Below, piece by piece: positions 10,775-21,761 of a stretch of DNA of 64,000 nt. The stretch's first letter is position 1; every line of letters starts with the position of its first letter. The position numbers and the translations under genes are program-made. Below the pieces are notes generated by a model, which was given only the letters and a program-made list of their open reading frames with translations, ran no database searches and was not told where the DNA came from. The stretch is taken from contig JAKSZU010000011.1 in NCBI GenBank assembly GCA_026018925.1, forward strand, positions 12,225,485-12,289,484, read 5' to 3'. This DNA is from Tupaia tana (taxonomy: Eukaryota > Chordata > Mammalia > Scandentia > Tupaiidae).

Positions 10775-12599
10775 CAGTTGTTGTTTTTAAAAATTATTAT
10801 TATTGTTTTAAAAAAGGGACGTCTGTACTTTGAAATCCAGATTCGCATGGCTTTCAAGCTTTTGACTATGCCGTTTATTCCGCGCCGCCGCCACCGTAAC
10901 CCCTGGTGGAGCATGAGCCTGTCTGGCACTCAGCACTGAGAGCGGCGTGTCGGCCTCCCTCGGGTCCGTCCGCTTGTGTGTGTCTGGCAATCCTGGTTTC
11001 AGCAAAAGAGGCCCAGATGGGGTTCTAATTGCTGTTAGGAAAAATGTGTTTTGTCGAATGGACTCCCTGGAGCACTTCTCAGTCCTTCCACCCTGACCGC
11101 GCTATGCCTCCTCCGGCCCCTGGGGCCGCCCTATTAGTGGGAGTCTGAGCATCGCCTGGGATGACCCAGGACCACAGGCTTGGGAGCCCAGGGGGTACAA
11201 AGGGGCCCCTCCCCGGGACCTGGGCCCTGAGCTGCCACCTCAGCCTTGCTCTGGCTCTGTCAGGGAGCCTGGTGCGCTGTAACAAGATCAGGGAGTCTTT
11301 ATTGGGAAGACCTAGAGGTACTTCCTCCCTGCGGTATTTGTCCGGGTGCTGGTGAGGTCACCAGCCAGAGCCCCGGTGGTTCTCTGCAGACGTCTGCCCG
11401 GCCTGGCCGAGTCCTGCTCTATCCTGCCTTGGGCCCACAGTTGGCCTTGTGTGTCGGGTTGGCCAGGACACGTAGGACAAGGAGGTGGGCTGGGATGAAT
11501 TTTTCAGGCAGTTGCATTGTCCCTGTTGGAGCCCAGGTGAAGGCTGGAGAAGCGCTTATCCGGACTCCAGCTTCCAGGGGCCCCGGAGTGGCCCAGGCCA
11601 GCTTCCACAGGGCAAGGGGCCTCCCACTGGGCCCAGCATGGAGAGCAGGGTTCTGAGTGCATCTGCCTGCAGTTTCAGAACCTCGGCCAGGAGCGGACCC
11701 CTGAGCCCCGCGTGCTCCCTGGCCCCTGCTGCTGCAGTCCCCACCGCTAAGCAGCTCAAGACCTAGGGAGGGGCAGCGGCGTCTCCGCTGACCTGCACGA
11801 GTACTGGAGTTAGGCCCCGTCTCTGCGTCCCGGTTCTTGGGTGTGGCTTGCAGGTCGTAGGCACACAGTGGTGGGTGAACGGGCGAGGACATGGAAGGTC
11901 ACATCAGGTGTGGATCGGGACCCTCTGCTGTCCCCAGGACAGAATGACAGAGTCCACATATCAGCTGTGTTGGGGGGAATCTTCCTTTTAAAATGAGATG
12001 GCGGCCACAGTGCCAAGGGACAGCTCTCTTGGGACCTGTTCAGTTTCTGGGATGAACAGGGCTCTCTGCTTATTGCTGGGAGACTGAGGGCACCTCAGGT
12101 GGGCGTCTCCACTCCCCTGCCACAGAGTCCACCCCTGCCCCCACCCCCCGCCCACGTGTCCATCAAGCGGACCAGCCTAGACTCCGCCCTCATGGAGGAG
12201 AGACAGACGTCAGGGTTCAGAGCTGTCTGAGAGGCGGACACCGTGCCACTTCCTGGAGAGGCTCTCAGACAAACCTGAGACGGGCGAGTGTGTCGGAGGT
12301 TGGGCAAGGCGTGTGCCCCGCGGCTGACCCCAGGGGAGAGAAGGAAACAGCACTGCGGTGGTCACCTGCAAGGTCCCTGCTGGTCCACGGGAACCAGGCC
12401 CCAGAGAACCCTTTGGAATTGTTTGATATGAGGCAGAGGTGGGCCTTGAACCCCTGCACTGAGCAGCCAGTAGATGTGCACCTCACCCCACCCCCACTAC
12501 CCTTGGGCAAGGCAGTGCCCTTTGACTGGGAACAGTGCTCTGACAGGGTCTCGGCTAGGAGCCTCTGCAGCTGGGCTGATTTAGGTGGTTCACTGTAGA

Positions 12600-13080
12600 G
12601 ATTTTGGGGAAGAAAAGAGATCGCAGGGAAGAAAAGTAATCTTGGAAGATTGCATGGCAGAAGAGGCATTTTATTTGAAACCTGATGAATGCCCAAGGTT
12701 GTAAAATCCAGGGTTGATGGGACAGGAGGTGGGGGCAGGAGGGTGAACAGCTTCATAAAGGCATATTCGGTGATCAGCAAGTAAAGTGAGCTAGGCCTGG
12801 CGTGAGGTCGGTGGGGGCAGTGTGACAGGGGCTGAGCCCTGGAGCACCTCGCTGGGTTGGCTGTGGACCTGGCCCCTGCTCTGGGTGCCACGTTGGGAAG
12901 GAGCCAGCAAAGGACTTTCATGGGTGAGCGATCTCCAGTGGGAGCCGGGCTCACGGAGGCCGTCCACAGGCTGCGTGTGTGCGGGGAATGGGGACTGACT
13001 CTAAGTGGGAGAGCCAAGAGGTCCCGGGGCAGAGAGACACTTGGATGAGATGCAGAGGGGAGGAGAGGTGCTGGGACACA
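12600..13080. repeat. Old interspersed repeat, class not assigned
   Basis: The block reads like an ancient mammalian interspersed repeat, with GAGCCCTGGAGCACCTCGC and GGAAGGAGCCAGCAAAGGAC. Similar text recurs at 23030-23260, 36640-36940 and 56205-56430. I cannot name the family. Its antisense strand carries a 250-codon open frame (12265-13017) that I judge non-coding. Confidence 0.4.
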
Positions 13081-13117
13081 GGAGAGCTGGCCAAGCTGGG
13101 TGGGCCATCCTGAGGCT

Positions 13118-13131
13118 CCAGGAGGGGGCGC
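13118..13131 (+). promoter_or_regulatory. CTCF-core-like motif 1
   Basis: CCAGGAGGGGGCGC matches every position of the 14-base CTCF core consensus CCASNAGRKGGCRS. It lies in non-repeat DNA. Occupancy cannot be told from sequence. Confidence 0.5.
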
Positions 13132-13324
13132 TGGGGAGCAGAATCTAGGCGTGGCCCTGTGGATGCCTGGGCGGGAGAGCGTCCTCTGGTGGGGCCGATC
13201 TGGCAGACAGAGAAAAGGGGGACCTCCTTAGAAAGGAGCCTGAGACTGGGGGCCGCTCCTGCAGCGTGGGATCCCACCTCCCTGAGTTCCACCACCGGCA
13301 ATTTCCAGCCTGACTTCTCTTTGT

Positions 13325-13595
13325 GTTTTAAAATGTTTATTTCTCTGACTGGAGAGACAGAGAATGACACAGAGAGAGAGACACACACACAAACAGAGAA
13401 AGAGAAAGAGAGACGGGCACTCTGACAAGGCCCAGTAGGGTCTTCGAGCTGCCACCCACCCCCAGTTTTCAGGTTTGTTCTCTGTGTAGACAGGGAGACT
13501 GGAATGTGAACCTGGGACCCCTTCCCAAGTGCTCGGGCATCGATCTAGCACAGCAGGGCGTCACACCCCCACTGTGCCACCCTCTGGCTCTCTCC
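13325..13595 (-). mobile_element. tSINE-B variant, reverse
   Basis: AAATGTTTATTTCTCTGACT tail side, a long GACAGAGAATGACACAGAGA purine block, AACCTGGGACCCCTTCCCAA and a head ending CCACTGTGCCACCCTCTGGC. It is a diverged subfamily; a similar copy is at 32905-33125. Confidence 0.65.
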
Positions 13596-14149
13596 TTGTT
13601 TTATTTAACACCCAGGACGTGCTCCCTGTGTGCCCAATGACCTCCTAAGTGCTGTGACAACCTAATTTGGGTAGGGGACCCCAGTAGCCTGTGACAACCT
13701 CTGCCCTTGTCACCCTCACAAAGACCTCGCTACTCTTGTGTTTCTGCGAAACCTCCCGGATGCTTTCCCGACTCACGGACAGACCTGTTTTCTGTCCCTG
13801 CAGATGGGGGACCATGTTCCTGCTATTAAACCCTGTCCCGGGGACCCTAAGTTTCCCCATTCTTAACTCAAACAGTGGGTTTTAGGAGCTCCAATCAGAG
13901 GTGGAGGGTAGGGAGTCCGGGGAGATGAAGAATTCGAGGACCAGAGACGTGGCGGGACGCTCAGAGCTGCACAGCTACTTAGGAACGAAGCCGAGGGAGA
14001 ACCGAGCTCCCTCCGATTCGAACGAAGCCGAGTCACTGAAAGGGTTCTGTTTGTTCTGAATGTGTGAAACAACCAATTTTCAGTAATAGAATTTTTGATT
14101 AAATAATGTTAGATCCATATGTTGGGTTAGGTAAAAATAACTCCATGCT

Positions 14150-14345
14150 GAAGCTTGGGCATGGGTATTTGTCATTGGGAGAACACCCCCGCCCCCGGGT
14201 GGATATTGTTACCCAACTCATTTTACAGAGGGAGAAACGGAGGCACTGAGCGAGTAAGTAGCGTGGTCCGTTATCCTGGTGGTAGGGGCAGAGCTGAGAC
14301 TCGAGCCCCGGTGGCCCGGCTAAGGCACCACCACTGTCCACAGAG
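14150..14345 (+). mobile_element. MIR
   Basis: CTCATTTTACAGAGGGAGAA, GAGGCACTGAGCGAGTAAGT and GGGGCAGAGCTGAGACTCGA follow the MIR core and 3' part in sense orientation. Confidence 0.8.
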
Positions 14346-14434
14346 CCGCCCACTGCGGTCCAACCCCGTAAGGATTTTGGAAAGATACTCACTAAAGTTG
14401 GTGCATGCAAAGAATGTATGGTATGATTTTGCTT

Positions 14435-14840
14435 CATTTTTAATTTTGTTTTCTTTCTTTCTTCCATGAGAGAAAGTGAGGCACCCCCAGTAAGGGTTCA
14501 ATACTCTGATCTTACCCCCTAGCTTCAGCCAGCCCTAGATTATGGGCACACATGCGCTCAGCGTGTTCAGGGCACACGTGCGCTCAGCGTGTTCAGGGCA
14601 CACGTGCGCTCAATGTGTTCAGGGCACACGTGCGTTCAGCATGTTCGGGCATGTGTGCGCTCAGTGTATTTGGGGCACACGTGCGCTCAGCGTGTTTGGG
14701 CACACGTGCACTCAGCGTGTTCGGGCACAGGTGCATTCAGTGTGTTCGGGCACACGTGTGCTCAGTGTGTTCAGGGAGGTCTCTGGACATGAACCTAAAA
14801 CGGGTCTCCTTATCTCTGCACCACGGCCCTGGCCCGATTT
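14435..14840 (-). mobile_element. tSINE-B enlarged by an internal minisatellite
   Basis: A T-rich tail with CTTTCTTTCTTCCATGAGAG, the middle AGCTTCAGCCAGCCCTAGAT, then a nine-copy tandem array (14544-14773), then AGGTCTCTGGACATGAACC and the degraded head ending CCACGGCCCTGGCCC. Other tSINE-B copies have a single copy of the expanded segment, so the array arose inside this insertion. Confidence 0.85.
14544..14773. repeat. 25/26-bp minisatellite, 9 copies, inside tSINE-B
   Basis: The unit is GGGCACACGTGCGCTC plus AGCGTGTTCA. Copies start at 14544, 14570, 14596, 14622, 14647, 14673, 14698, 14723 and 14748. Copies 4 and 6-8 are 25 bases, the others 26. Neighbouring copies differ by only a few bases, pointing to recent slippage or unequal exchange. 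Confidence 0.95.
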
Positions 14841-14845
14841 TGCTT

Positions 14846-15112
14846 TATTTCTGGTTTGTTTTCTTTTTGTGGTTGTTGTTATAGGGCACATGCCCTTGCT
14901 AGAAAGAGACAGGAGACAGAAAGGGAGAGTGAGAAAGCACCCTCGTAGGGGAGGCAGCACCACAGCCCCGTCTCCTCCATTCTCCTTTCAGGATTTTGGA
15001 CACGCATGCACACATACTCAGCGTGATTTTCAGGCTGCTGTGTCCAGGGCTCGAACCGCACAGTCGGCCACAGGACGCCCAGCAGTCTCAGCCTCCACGT
15101 CACCTGTGGACC
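14846..15112 (-). mobile_element. tSINE-A, reverse, diverged
   Basis: TTGTTGTTATAGGGCACATG, the purine block, CATTCTCCTTTCAGGATTTT, CAGGGCTCGAACCGCACAGT and a head ending CGTCACCTGTGGACCC. It is the second of a run of tandemly placed SINEs covering 14435-16062. Confidence 0.8.
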
Positions 15113-15211
15113 CAATTTTGGTTTGTTTTTAAAGGAACATATACTTAGAAAATAAATCAGCATGTGAATATTTGATGGTGGAATTACGGATGGGACTTCT
15201 TTTCTTTCCTT

Positions 15212-15361
15212 TAAAAAAAAAAAAAAATTAAGAGAGATTCTTGCTATAGGGTGCATGTGTCTGCCAGAGAGAGACAGAGGGACAGGAAGTGAGAAATCAC
15301 CCCCAATGGGGATGGCCACTCTGTAATTTCTTATCCTCCATTCTCCTCTCAGGATTTGGGG

Positions 15362-15397
<36 letters not shown>

Positions 15398-15790
15398 TTC
15401 ACAGTGTTTCTTTTTTTTTTTCTTTTTTCTTTCTTTTTGGAGAGATTTTCGCTATAGGGCACGTGTGCTCGCCAGACAGACAGAGAGAAACATAGAGACA
15501 GAAAGCGAGAAATCACCCCCCAGGGGGGATGGTCACGCCGCAATCCCTTCTCCTCCATTCCCCTCTCGGGATCTTGGGCACGCACGCACACGCGCCTGGC
15601 ATGAGTTTTTAAGCCACCGAGTCCGGGACGCAAACCGCGGTCGACTACGTGGGAGTCCAGCGACATAGCCATTACGCTAACTGCTGGTTCCCTCACGGTG
15701 TGAGTTTCAAGCCACCGGGTTCGGGACTTGAACCACAGTCAGCCATGTGGGAGCCCAGTAACTTGATCACTCTGCCACTTGCTGGTCCCA
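15212..15790 (-). mobile_element. tSINE-A, reverse, host of a nested tSINE-A
   Basis: The tail-side half (15212-15405) ends in a (CA)n run at 15371-15397 followed by TTCACAGTG. The head-side half resumes at about 15691 with GAGTTTCAAGCCACCGGGTT and ends CCACTTGCTGGTCCC. The halves are split by a younger tSINE-A. Confidence 0.88.
15406..15690 (-). mobile_element. Nested young tSINE-A, reverse
   Basis: This copy is close to consensus: GAGAGATTTTCGCTATAGGG, CACCCCCCAGGGGGGATGG, CTCGGGATCTTGGGCACGC and a head ending ACGCTAACTGCTGG. The flanks TTCACAGTGT and CCTCACGGTGT look like an imperfect target-site duplication inside the older SINE. Confidence 0.9.
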
Positions 15791-16062
15791 TTTTTTAAAA
15801 AAATTTAAGTTTTTGTTGTTATTTTGTTTTGCCATAGGGCACGTGTACTCACTGGAGAGACAACAAGAGAGAGAGAAAAAGTGAGAAATCACCCCCTAGG
15901 GGCAATGGTCATGTTGCAATCCCTTCTCTGTTCTCCTCCTGAGATTTTGAGCATGCATGCACATGCGCTGGCATGATTTTCAAGCTGCCAGGTCCCAGAC
16001 TTGAACCACAGCTGGCTACGTGGGAGTCCAGTGCCTTAATCACCATGCTACCTGCTGGCCCC
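15791..16062 (-). mobile_element. tSINE-A, reverse
   Basis: TTTGTTTTGCCATAGGGCAC, GACAACAAGAGAGAGAG, CACCCCCTAGGGGCAATGG, GAGCATGCATGCACATGCGC and a head ending ATGCTACCTGCTGGCCCC. Confidence 0.88.
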
Positions 16063-16918
16063 AAGAAAGTCCTCCTGTGATCACTAGGTAACTTACAAGA
16101 AGTCTCTGCTCTTGGCGGTGAAACAGGTTGAGCAGTGTGCGGCGACAGTAACGGAGCCGCAGTATCAGTTTCCTTTCTGAGTGGACTGCGTGGCTGGGCG
16201 TTGGAGGAGGCACAGGTGGCCGGCAGGTGCGATGGTTTTAGTTCAGACAAGACATGCAACAATAGCATGAGAAGACCCTGGAAACCCCCTGGGCCGCAGG
16301 GGACTCCCGTCCCTGAGCCAGGGCTCCGTCCTCTGTGCTCTGGCGTTTCAGATGACAGTGGGCGTTCAGGGGGAAGTGCCCAGGCAGCAGCTACATTCCA
16401 GGACTAGAACTTAGAGCCCTCAGGACAGAGTGTGAGTGAACGAACTGGCGGCCTTGGCAGGAGGGACACCGAGTGACATTTCAGAGGACCCCAGCTGGAA
16501 ATCTACCACCTCCGGCCCCAGCCTAGAGAAGCTCTGTTATCACAGGGGCAGAAAGAGAGATGGACATGCTAACACAAAGTGGATTCCTGCCTGGCCGGGG
16601 CTAGGACAGGTGACTAGCCACTTCCAGCTCTAACTGTCCTGTTCTGCTCAGTGACTCTGAGGTCCTGCCCCATGACTTTCTCACAATGACTTCGCTTGTT
16701 TTTTCTCTGACCAGAGACCACCTGGGAACGCCCCAGCAGTTCTCCTGGGATTCCAGCCAGCCCTGGCCCTCACAGGAGCTCTCTGCCTCCAACAGGTACG
16801 TCTGCTCTTCACTCTGTGGGGCAGCCGGGGAGGGGGCGGTCCATACACCGGGTCTTCCTTGGGGACTGTCGTGCTAACAGAAATTCCTGAACCTGGGTGT
16901 GATTACGTGTTACTTTTA

Positions 16919-16988
16919 CTGGGTCATCAGGAAAGTCACGGCACACTTTTGCATAGAAAAACACATCATGACTTTCCCAACAACTTAA
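16919..16988. mobile_element. Mariner-1 hairpin element
   Basis: Arms GGGTCATCAGGAAAGTCACG and CATGACTTTCCCAACAACTT pair across a short loop. It is the second copy of the 70-80 bp mariner-1 family. Confidence 0.8.
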
Positions 16989-16992
16989 TCAC

Positions 16993-17182
16993 TTTAATTT
17001 TTTAAAGAATTATTTAATTTTATTTAGTATATATTATTTTTACATTTTTTATAGGGCATGTGCACTTGCCAGAGACAGACAGAGAGGGAAAGTGAGAAGG
17101 CAAGCTGCCAGGGCCAGAACTCAATCTGTGGTCAGCCATGTGAGAGGCCAGCGTCTTAACTACCATACCACCTGCTAGCCCC
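16993..17182 (-). mobile_element. tSINE-C (body-less SINE), reverse
   Basis: First copy of the short family. The AT-rich tail side (ATTATTTAATTTTATTTAG) is followed by TTTTATAGGGCATGTGCAC and AGTGAGAAGGCAAGCTGCC, which joins directly to GGGCCAGAACTCAATCTGTG of the tRNA head. The whole tSINE-A body between is absent. The same junction is shared by six other copies. Confidence 0.8.
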
Positions 17183-17413
17183 TTAATTTTAATTTTGAAA
17201 AAAATTTAATAGAGGGCGTGTATGCTCGCTAGAGATGGGGGGGGGGGGGGCGTTGGTCATGCTGCAATCCCTTCTCCATTTCTCCTAAGATTCGAGGTAC
17301 ATACCTGTGCCCAACATGTTTTTCAAGCCACCGGGTCCAGGACTTGAACCATGCAGTCGGCCATGGGGTTGGGGGTCCAGCCTCCTTAACCATCACACCA
17401 CAGGCTGGCCCCC
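17183..17413 (-). mobile_element. tSINE-A, reverse, with poly(G)
   Basis: AATAGAGGGCGTGTATGCTC, a 14-base G run at 17237-17250 replacing the usual CAGGGGGGATGG region, then CTGCAATCCCTTCTCC and a head ending CACACCACAGGCTGGCCCC. Confidence 0.82.
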
Positions 17414-18229
17414 TGGGTGGTTCTATAAAGAAGACACCTGAGGTTTATCTACAAACTCGCAGTTGTGGTGGCTGCAACGGGCAAAGCCTGAGCTTCCAGC
17501 ACCGAGAACGGCGGGCGGTGCAGAGGGCGTGAGCAGCTTGCCCTCTCTCTTTTACAGCAGCCAGCTCTCGCGAGATCTAAGTTCTCATGAGCGCTAAAGC
17601 TCGCCGAGTTCCTTAGGGCATCTCGTTGATCTGCTCGTGAGCGTGTGGCTTCCACGATGCAATCGCCATGAACCAGTCCCCGCCCACCACACCTCCCCAC
17701 CTCCACGTCACGTCCTGAAACATGAAACTTTGGGAGGCAAGCCATCATCCAAACCATAATACTCACAAGGCCCCCCTTTATGGGAAAGTCTGAGACCCTG
17801 GGTCCCAGGACCTGAAACCTGGAGGGATCTGGCAGAGCAAACGTGGGGAGGGGCCAGGCCTGGGGGGCCCTTCAGCCTGTTGCTCGGCACGTCGGCATCT
17901 TCCTGGCAGCGCTCATGCCCTCTGCCCCTCAGGTGCTGAGCGAGGAGCCTGGGTGGGGCATCAGAAGGCTTGCCTGTGTGTTGAGGGGAAGGGACCTGTC
18001 GCGGGGACAGGCCACTCCATGTGGCTCCGCAGGCATCAAGGAGTAGAAGCTCAGGGGACGCAGGTCTTCACAGGGCCGCTTTCTAACAGAACATGCGGCT
18101 AGGAAATGGGATTCCCTGTGAGGGTGTGAGTTCCCCGTCTACAGAGGCAATCAAGGGGAGGCAGTCCCGGTAGCCATCCTGATAATATCAGTAGACAGGA
18201 GTTTTGTCTGGAGAGTTCTTGGGAAATCT

Positions 18230-18307
18230 CTACTGAGTCATTGGGAAAGTCATGACGTATTTTTTTCTGTGCAACAATGCATCATGACTTTCCCCACAAC
18301 CCAATAG
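18230..18307. mobile_element. Mariner-1 hairpin element
   Basis: Arms AGTCATTGGGAAAGTCATGA and CATCATGACTTTCCCCACAA pair, with a TA at the left end and CCCAATA at the right. It is the third copy. Confidence 0.85.
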
Positions 18308-18369
18308 TTTGAGATTCCAAGAGGCAGTTTGCAGGATACCCCTGTGGAAAGAACTGTGATTTCTTGTGG

Positions 18370-18560
18370 TTTAGGCCTTTTTAAAACATCACCTCCACCG
18401 AGTAGCCTTCCCTGATCCCTTGCTTGAGAGCCCTCACCCAGCCACTTCGTATCACAGCCATGTGCTCAGTCGTGGGGGGCGTCACAGCTGCGTCTGCCTT
18501 TTCTTTCCTGCCGGCCTCTGTCTACCTACAGCCATCTGTCACCTTCTCAGCTCTTAACAC
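18370..18560 (+). mobile_element. L2 3' region
   Basis: TAGCCTTCCCTGATCCCTTG and the following CT-rich text match the sense strand of L2. It is diverged. Confidence 0.55.
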
Positions 18561-18654
18561 CTAAGGTCCCAGCAGCTCTTCCAACCGTGATGTCCCCGCT
18601 CTGCTGCCAGGGAATGGGCGAGCCTCTCTTGGAACCACGAGCGCTCAGCAGTCT

Positions 18655-18865
18655 AAGTCCGGTCATGTGCCACATTAGACAGGGATATGTCTGAGAAATG
18701 GTGCATATTTCGTCTCTGTGCGTGCGACCTGGAGGGCATCTCCAGGGACCCAGATAGTGCAGCTTCCTATACTCCCCGGCTGCATGGCACAGCCCACCGC
18801 GATCTTAGGGCACCACCAGACCCACGGCCCATAGTTACCGAAATGCCGCTTCCCACGCATGACCG
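18655..18865. mobile_element. Tigger/pogo-like miniature DNA transposon
   Basis: The left end GGTCATGTGCCACATTAGAC with TGTCTGAGAAATGGTGCAT, and the right end ATAGTTACCGAAATGCCGC with CACGCATGACC, resemble the two inverted termini of a TcMar-Tigger family. At about 210 bp it is a non-autonomous copy. A related piece is at 30185-30400. Confidence 0.5.
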
Positions 18866-18923
18866 AAGTTCCCGGAGAGCAGCACAGGTAGCTGAGGGAA
18901 GAACGAAAGATAATATCTTGACT

Positions 18924-19150
18924 CTTTTTTTTAAAAAACCTGTTTTTTCATTTATTCCATGAGACAGAGCAACAAAGAAAGAGACAGACACCCTCAAAAG
19001 GGTCCCCACGACACCATCCACCCCAAGTCTCAGCCACTCCAGATGGACGGCGTGAGCGTACACGCTCCCCGGTGTGCTCAGGGGGGTCGCAGAACACAAC
19101 ACGGGGCCTTTCCTATTTGTGTCCAGCTGTGCCCCTGCTGTGTCACTGCC
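18924..19150 (-). mobile_element. tSINE-B, reverse
   Basis: TTCATTTATTCCATGAGACA, GAGACAGACACCCTCAAAAG, AAGTCTCAGCCACTCCAG, GCTCAGGGGGGTCGCAGAAC and a degraded head ending CTGCTGTGTCACTGCCTGA. Confidence 0.8.
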
Positions 19151-19427
19151 TGACTCCGACAGGACTCTGGAGAGGGGACCTTGTGAGGGGAATCAGGGCT
19201 GGCGTGAGCGGACAGCTTACCTTGCAAACCAGGGAGAAAGAAATGAAGCATCTAATCAAATTGCATTATTCAGTGTTCTGGAAGTTGCCAGCGGGAGAAT
19301 TTAAACCGGAGACGGTGGGTCAGAACCGGTGGTAGAGACTCGGTGACGCATAGGAGAGCCGAGGGGATGTGTGCTTCCTTATGAAAGTTCTCGTAGGCTT
19401 TTGAACATTTTTTATTTCTGTGATACA

Positions 19428-19605
19428 TGTTGTCTTCAAAAAGCTCATGGAAATGTGTATTATGTACAACTATACATGAATTTCAAATTTTTTTGCCACA
19501 TAATAAACTCATGGTCTGGCCCCCAGAACTACTGGGTAAGCAAGCCAGATCCCACATGACCAACCGTGGTTCAAATCCCAGCCCCAGTGGCTCGAAAAAT
19601 GCTGA

Positions 19606-19640
<35 letters not shown>

Positions 19641-19850
19641 CGTATGCCCCAAAGCCTGACAGGATGGAGAAATGGAGGAATACGAATAGGGATTGTGGCA
19701 TGACCAAGCCCCAATGGGTTCTCTTCCTCTTTCTCTCTCTGTCTCCTTCTCTGTCTCTCTCTGGCAAGTGCACGTGCCCTCTGGCAGTACAGAGATAAAA
19801 CAAAATGAACTCATAGTTTTCATTCCATTTTCTATGAACATTTTGAAGTC
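19428..19850. mobile_element. Mariner-2 element interrupted by a SINE
   Basis: The left half has GTCTTCAAAAAGCTCATGG, TGTGTATTATGTACAAC and TTTTTTTGCCACATAATAAA. The right half after the SINE has CATTCCATTTTCTATGAACA and TTTTGAAGTCTC. Joined, they give a complete element of about 140 bp. Confidence 0.78.
19518..19799 (+). mobile_element. tSINE-A (older), inside mariner-2
   Basis: GCCAGATCCCACATGACC, the B box GGTTCAAATCC, a (TG)n run at 19606-19632, then the body, pyrimidine segment and CCCTCTGGCAGTA. The 5' head is shortened. ATAAACTCATGG and AATGAACTCATAG flank it. Confidence 0.82.
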
Positions 19851-19916
19851 TCTGTATGTGAGTGTGTATGTATTACTTAAATGAAAAAAATAATTTTTTT
19901 TAAAAAAAGGATCTCC

Positions 19917-20175
19917 TGGGACCAGAAGTTGGAGTAATGGTTATGTCACTGTACTCTTATGTAGTCAGCCACGGTTCGAGTCCTGGGTCCGGTGACTTAA
20001 ACTCATGCCAGGCGCGTGTGTGTGTGTCCCCAAGATCCCGAGAGGAGAATGGAGGAGAAGGGATTGCAGCATGGCCACCCCCCCGGGGGGTGATGTCTCA
20101 CTTTTTGTCTCTGTCTCTCTCTGTCTTTCTGGTGAGTGCACATGCCCTATAGCAAAAACCTCTCAAAAAAGGGGG
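19917..20175 (+). mobile_element. tSINE-A, forward
   Basis: GGGACCAGAAGTTGGAGTAA, the B box GGTTCGAGTCC, CCACCCCCCCGGGGGGTGAT, CCCTATAGCAAAAACCTCTC and an A/G-rich tail. AAAAAAGGAT borders both ends. Confidence 0.92.
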
Positions 20176-20332
20176 GAGAAAAAAGGATAGAGGGAAATGG
20201 AGCATTCATTTCTGATTTCTTATGGAGATAACGAGAGCTATATTCTCTGACCAAATCCCCACAAACGGGCCTGTTTAGCTTTTGTAACTGCTGTATGTCA
20301 CTGAATGCCTTCTCTCTCATTGTTTTTCTTAT

Positions 20333-20569
20333 AATTAAAAAAAAAAAAATTTAAGGGTGTGTGCATTTGCCAGAAAGAGGGAATGTGAGATACCATCCCC
20401 CAGTGGGGATGGCCATAGCACAATCACTTTTCCTCCAATCTCCTCTTGAGATTCTGGGCATGCATGCTCATGTGCCCAGCATGATTTTCAGTCTGCCAGG
20501 TCTGGGACTCGAACCAAAGATTGACCATGCAGGAATCATTCATCTTAACCTCCATGCCACCTGCTGGCC
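20333..20569 (-). mobile_element. tSINE-A, reverse, diverged
   Basis: A poly(A)/T junction, GGGTGTGTGCATTTGCCAG, CCCCCAGTGGGGATGGCC, CTCCTCTTGAGATTCTGGGC and a head ending CCATGCCACCTGCTGGCC. Confidence 0.85.
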
Positions 20570-21534
20570 TTGTTCCTGTAATGTTTTAACAATGGAAATA
20601 CCACCGTGAATAACGTGAGGCATGACCCAATTTCTTGGCTGCTCCAGGGCAGGTAGACATGAAGAAAACCCAACCATTTTTTTTTAAGCCTGAGTGATCT
20701 GTGGCATTGGATGGGCCAGCAGTGTAGACAGAGCGAGGCTTGGGCGTGTAGAGATTCAGGTGTGATTGATACAGTCTGCCTCCCTGGTGGAGCTGGCTGG
20801 GTCTTATCTTTTGAGTCATCAGGTCTCTGCAAAGTCTGCTCTCCTGGCCCGGTTGGCCGCAGCCTCCTGTCCCCTCTCTGCCTTTAGTGGGGGCTGTCCA
20901 AGAAGGAGGGCTCAGAGGAGCTGACTCAGAGGCCTGGGTCTGACAGACCCCTTTTCACCCAGCAAGCACATAAAGAGCCCTCTGTGCCTGCTGCTGAGCT
21001 GGGTGCTGGGCCTCTGAGGGGACTAGGAAAGGCAGAGAGTTGGGTACAGAGGGTTGAGGCTAGACCTAGCATGTGCGCGGCTACGACCCCCTCAGCCCCC
21101 ACCCCGGAGTCCTAGGCTGGGTGTTTCAGGGTGGAGTCTTTGGAATCTCAGGTCTATCATGTGCTCAGCTGAAAACGCCTTTGTAGTCAGACACCGCTGG
21201 GAACTCTGCCCTTCTTGCCTCGCTTGGAAATTGAGCGTGCACTCCACATTCCGAGGCCCCAGAAGGCCCGGGAAAGAAACCTGCCAGCACCTGGGTGTGT
21301 TTGCTGCATGCCACAGGCCTGGCAGACTCCCCACGCCGGCGCAGCGGTTCCCAGCCGTGGGCAACTTTGCCGACAGGACACTGCCAATGTGGGGAGGCTC
21401 TTTGACCGTCACCACAAAGGCAGATGGTACATGTATGTAGTGAGTAGAGAGCTGACTCCCACAGTGCACAGATGGCGCCCACAACACAGAATCACCTGAC
21501 CCTACGTGGCAGGTGTGCTGAGGCTGAGCAACTG

Positions 21535-21740
21535 GGGTCTAGGGCAGGGACCCAAGCCCTGGACCGCACACTGGTACTGGTCTGTGGCCTGTTGGGGCCT
21601 GTCCGTGGACTGACGCTGGTCTGTGGCCTGATAGCCCAGCTGTCCCTACCCTGCATGCGCAGTAGGTGGCAGGTGACAGGCCAGCAGGTGAGGCTTCATC
21701 TTTGTTTGCAGCTGCTCCCCCTCACTCACATTGCTACTGG
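21535..21740 (+). mobile_element. MER1-like hAT-Charlie element
   Basis: ACTGGTACTGGTCTGTGGCC and GAGGCTTCATCTTTGTTTGC followed by CAGCTGCTCCCC read like the GC-rich consensus of the MER1 group. The inverted ends are partly lost, and a GGTCTGTGGCCTG motif is repeated. Confidence 0.7.
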
Positions 21741-21761
21741 CCCAGGGCACTTGTCTTCTTT

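Noticed and set aside
12265-13017. 250-codon open frame on the minus strand, the longest in the window
   Set aside because: It lies over an old interspersed repeat in GC-rich DNA, has no domain, no splice context and proline/serine-rich low-complexity composition. Chance openness on the antisense strand is the simpler explanation.
14542-15132. 196-codon frame with repeated CSGHTCAQ-like peptides
   Set aside because: It is created by the 25/26-bp minisatellite in a SINE and continues into the next SINE.
14435-16062. Regularly spaced similar blocks suggesting a CRISPR-like array
   Set aside because: The blocks are whole SINEs of 250-300 bases with T tails and target duplications. The genome is mammalian.
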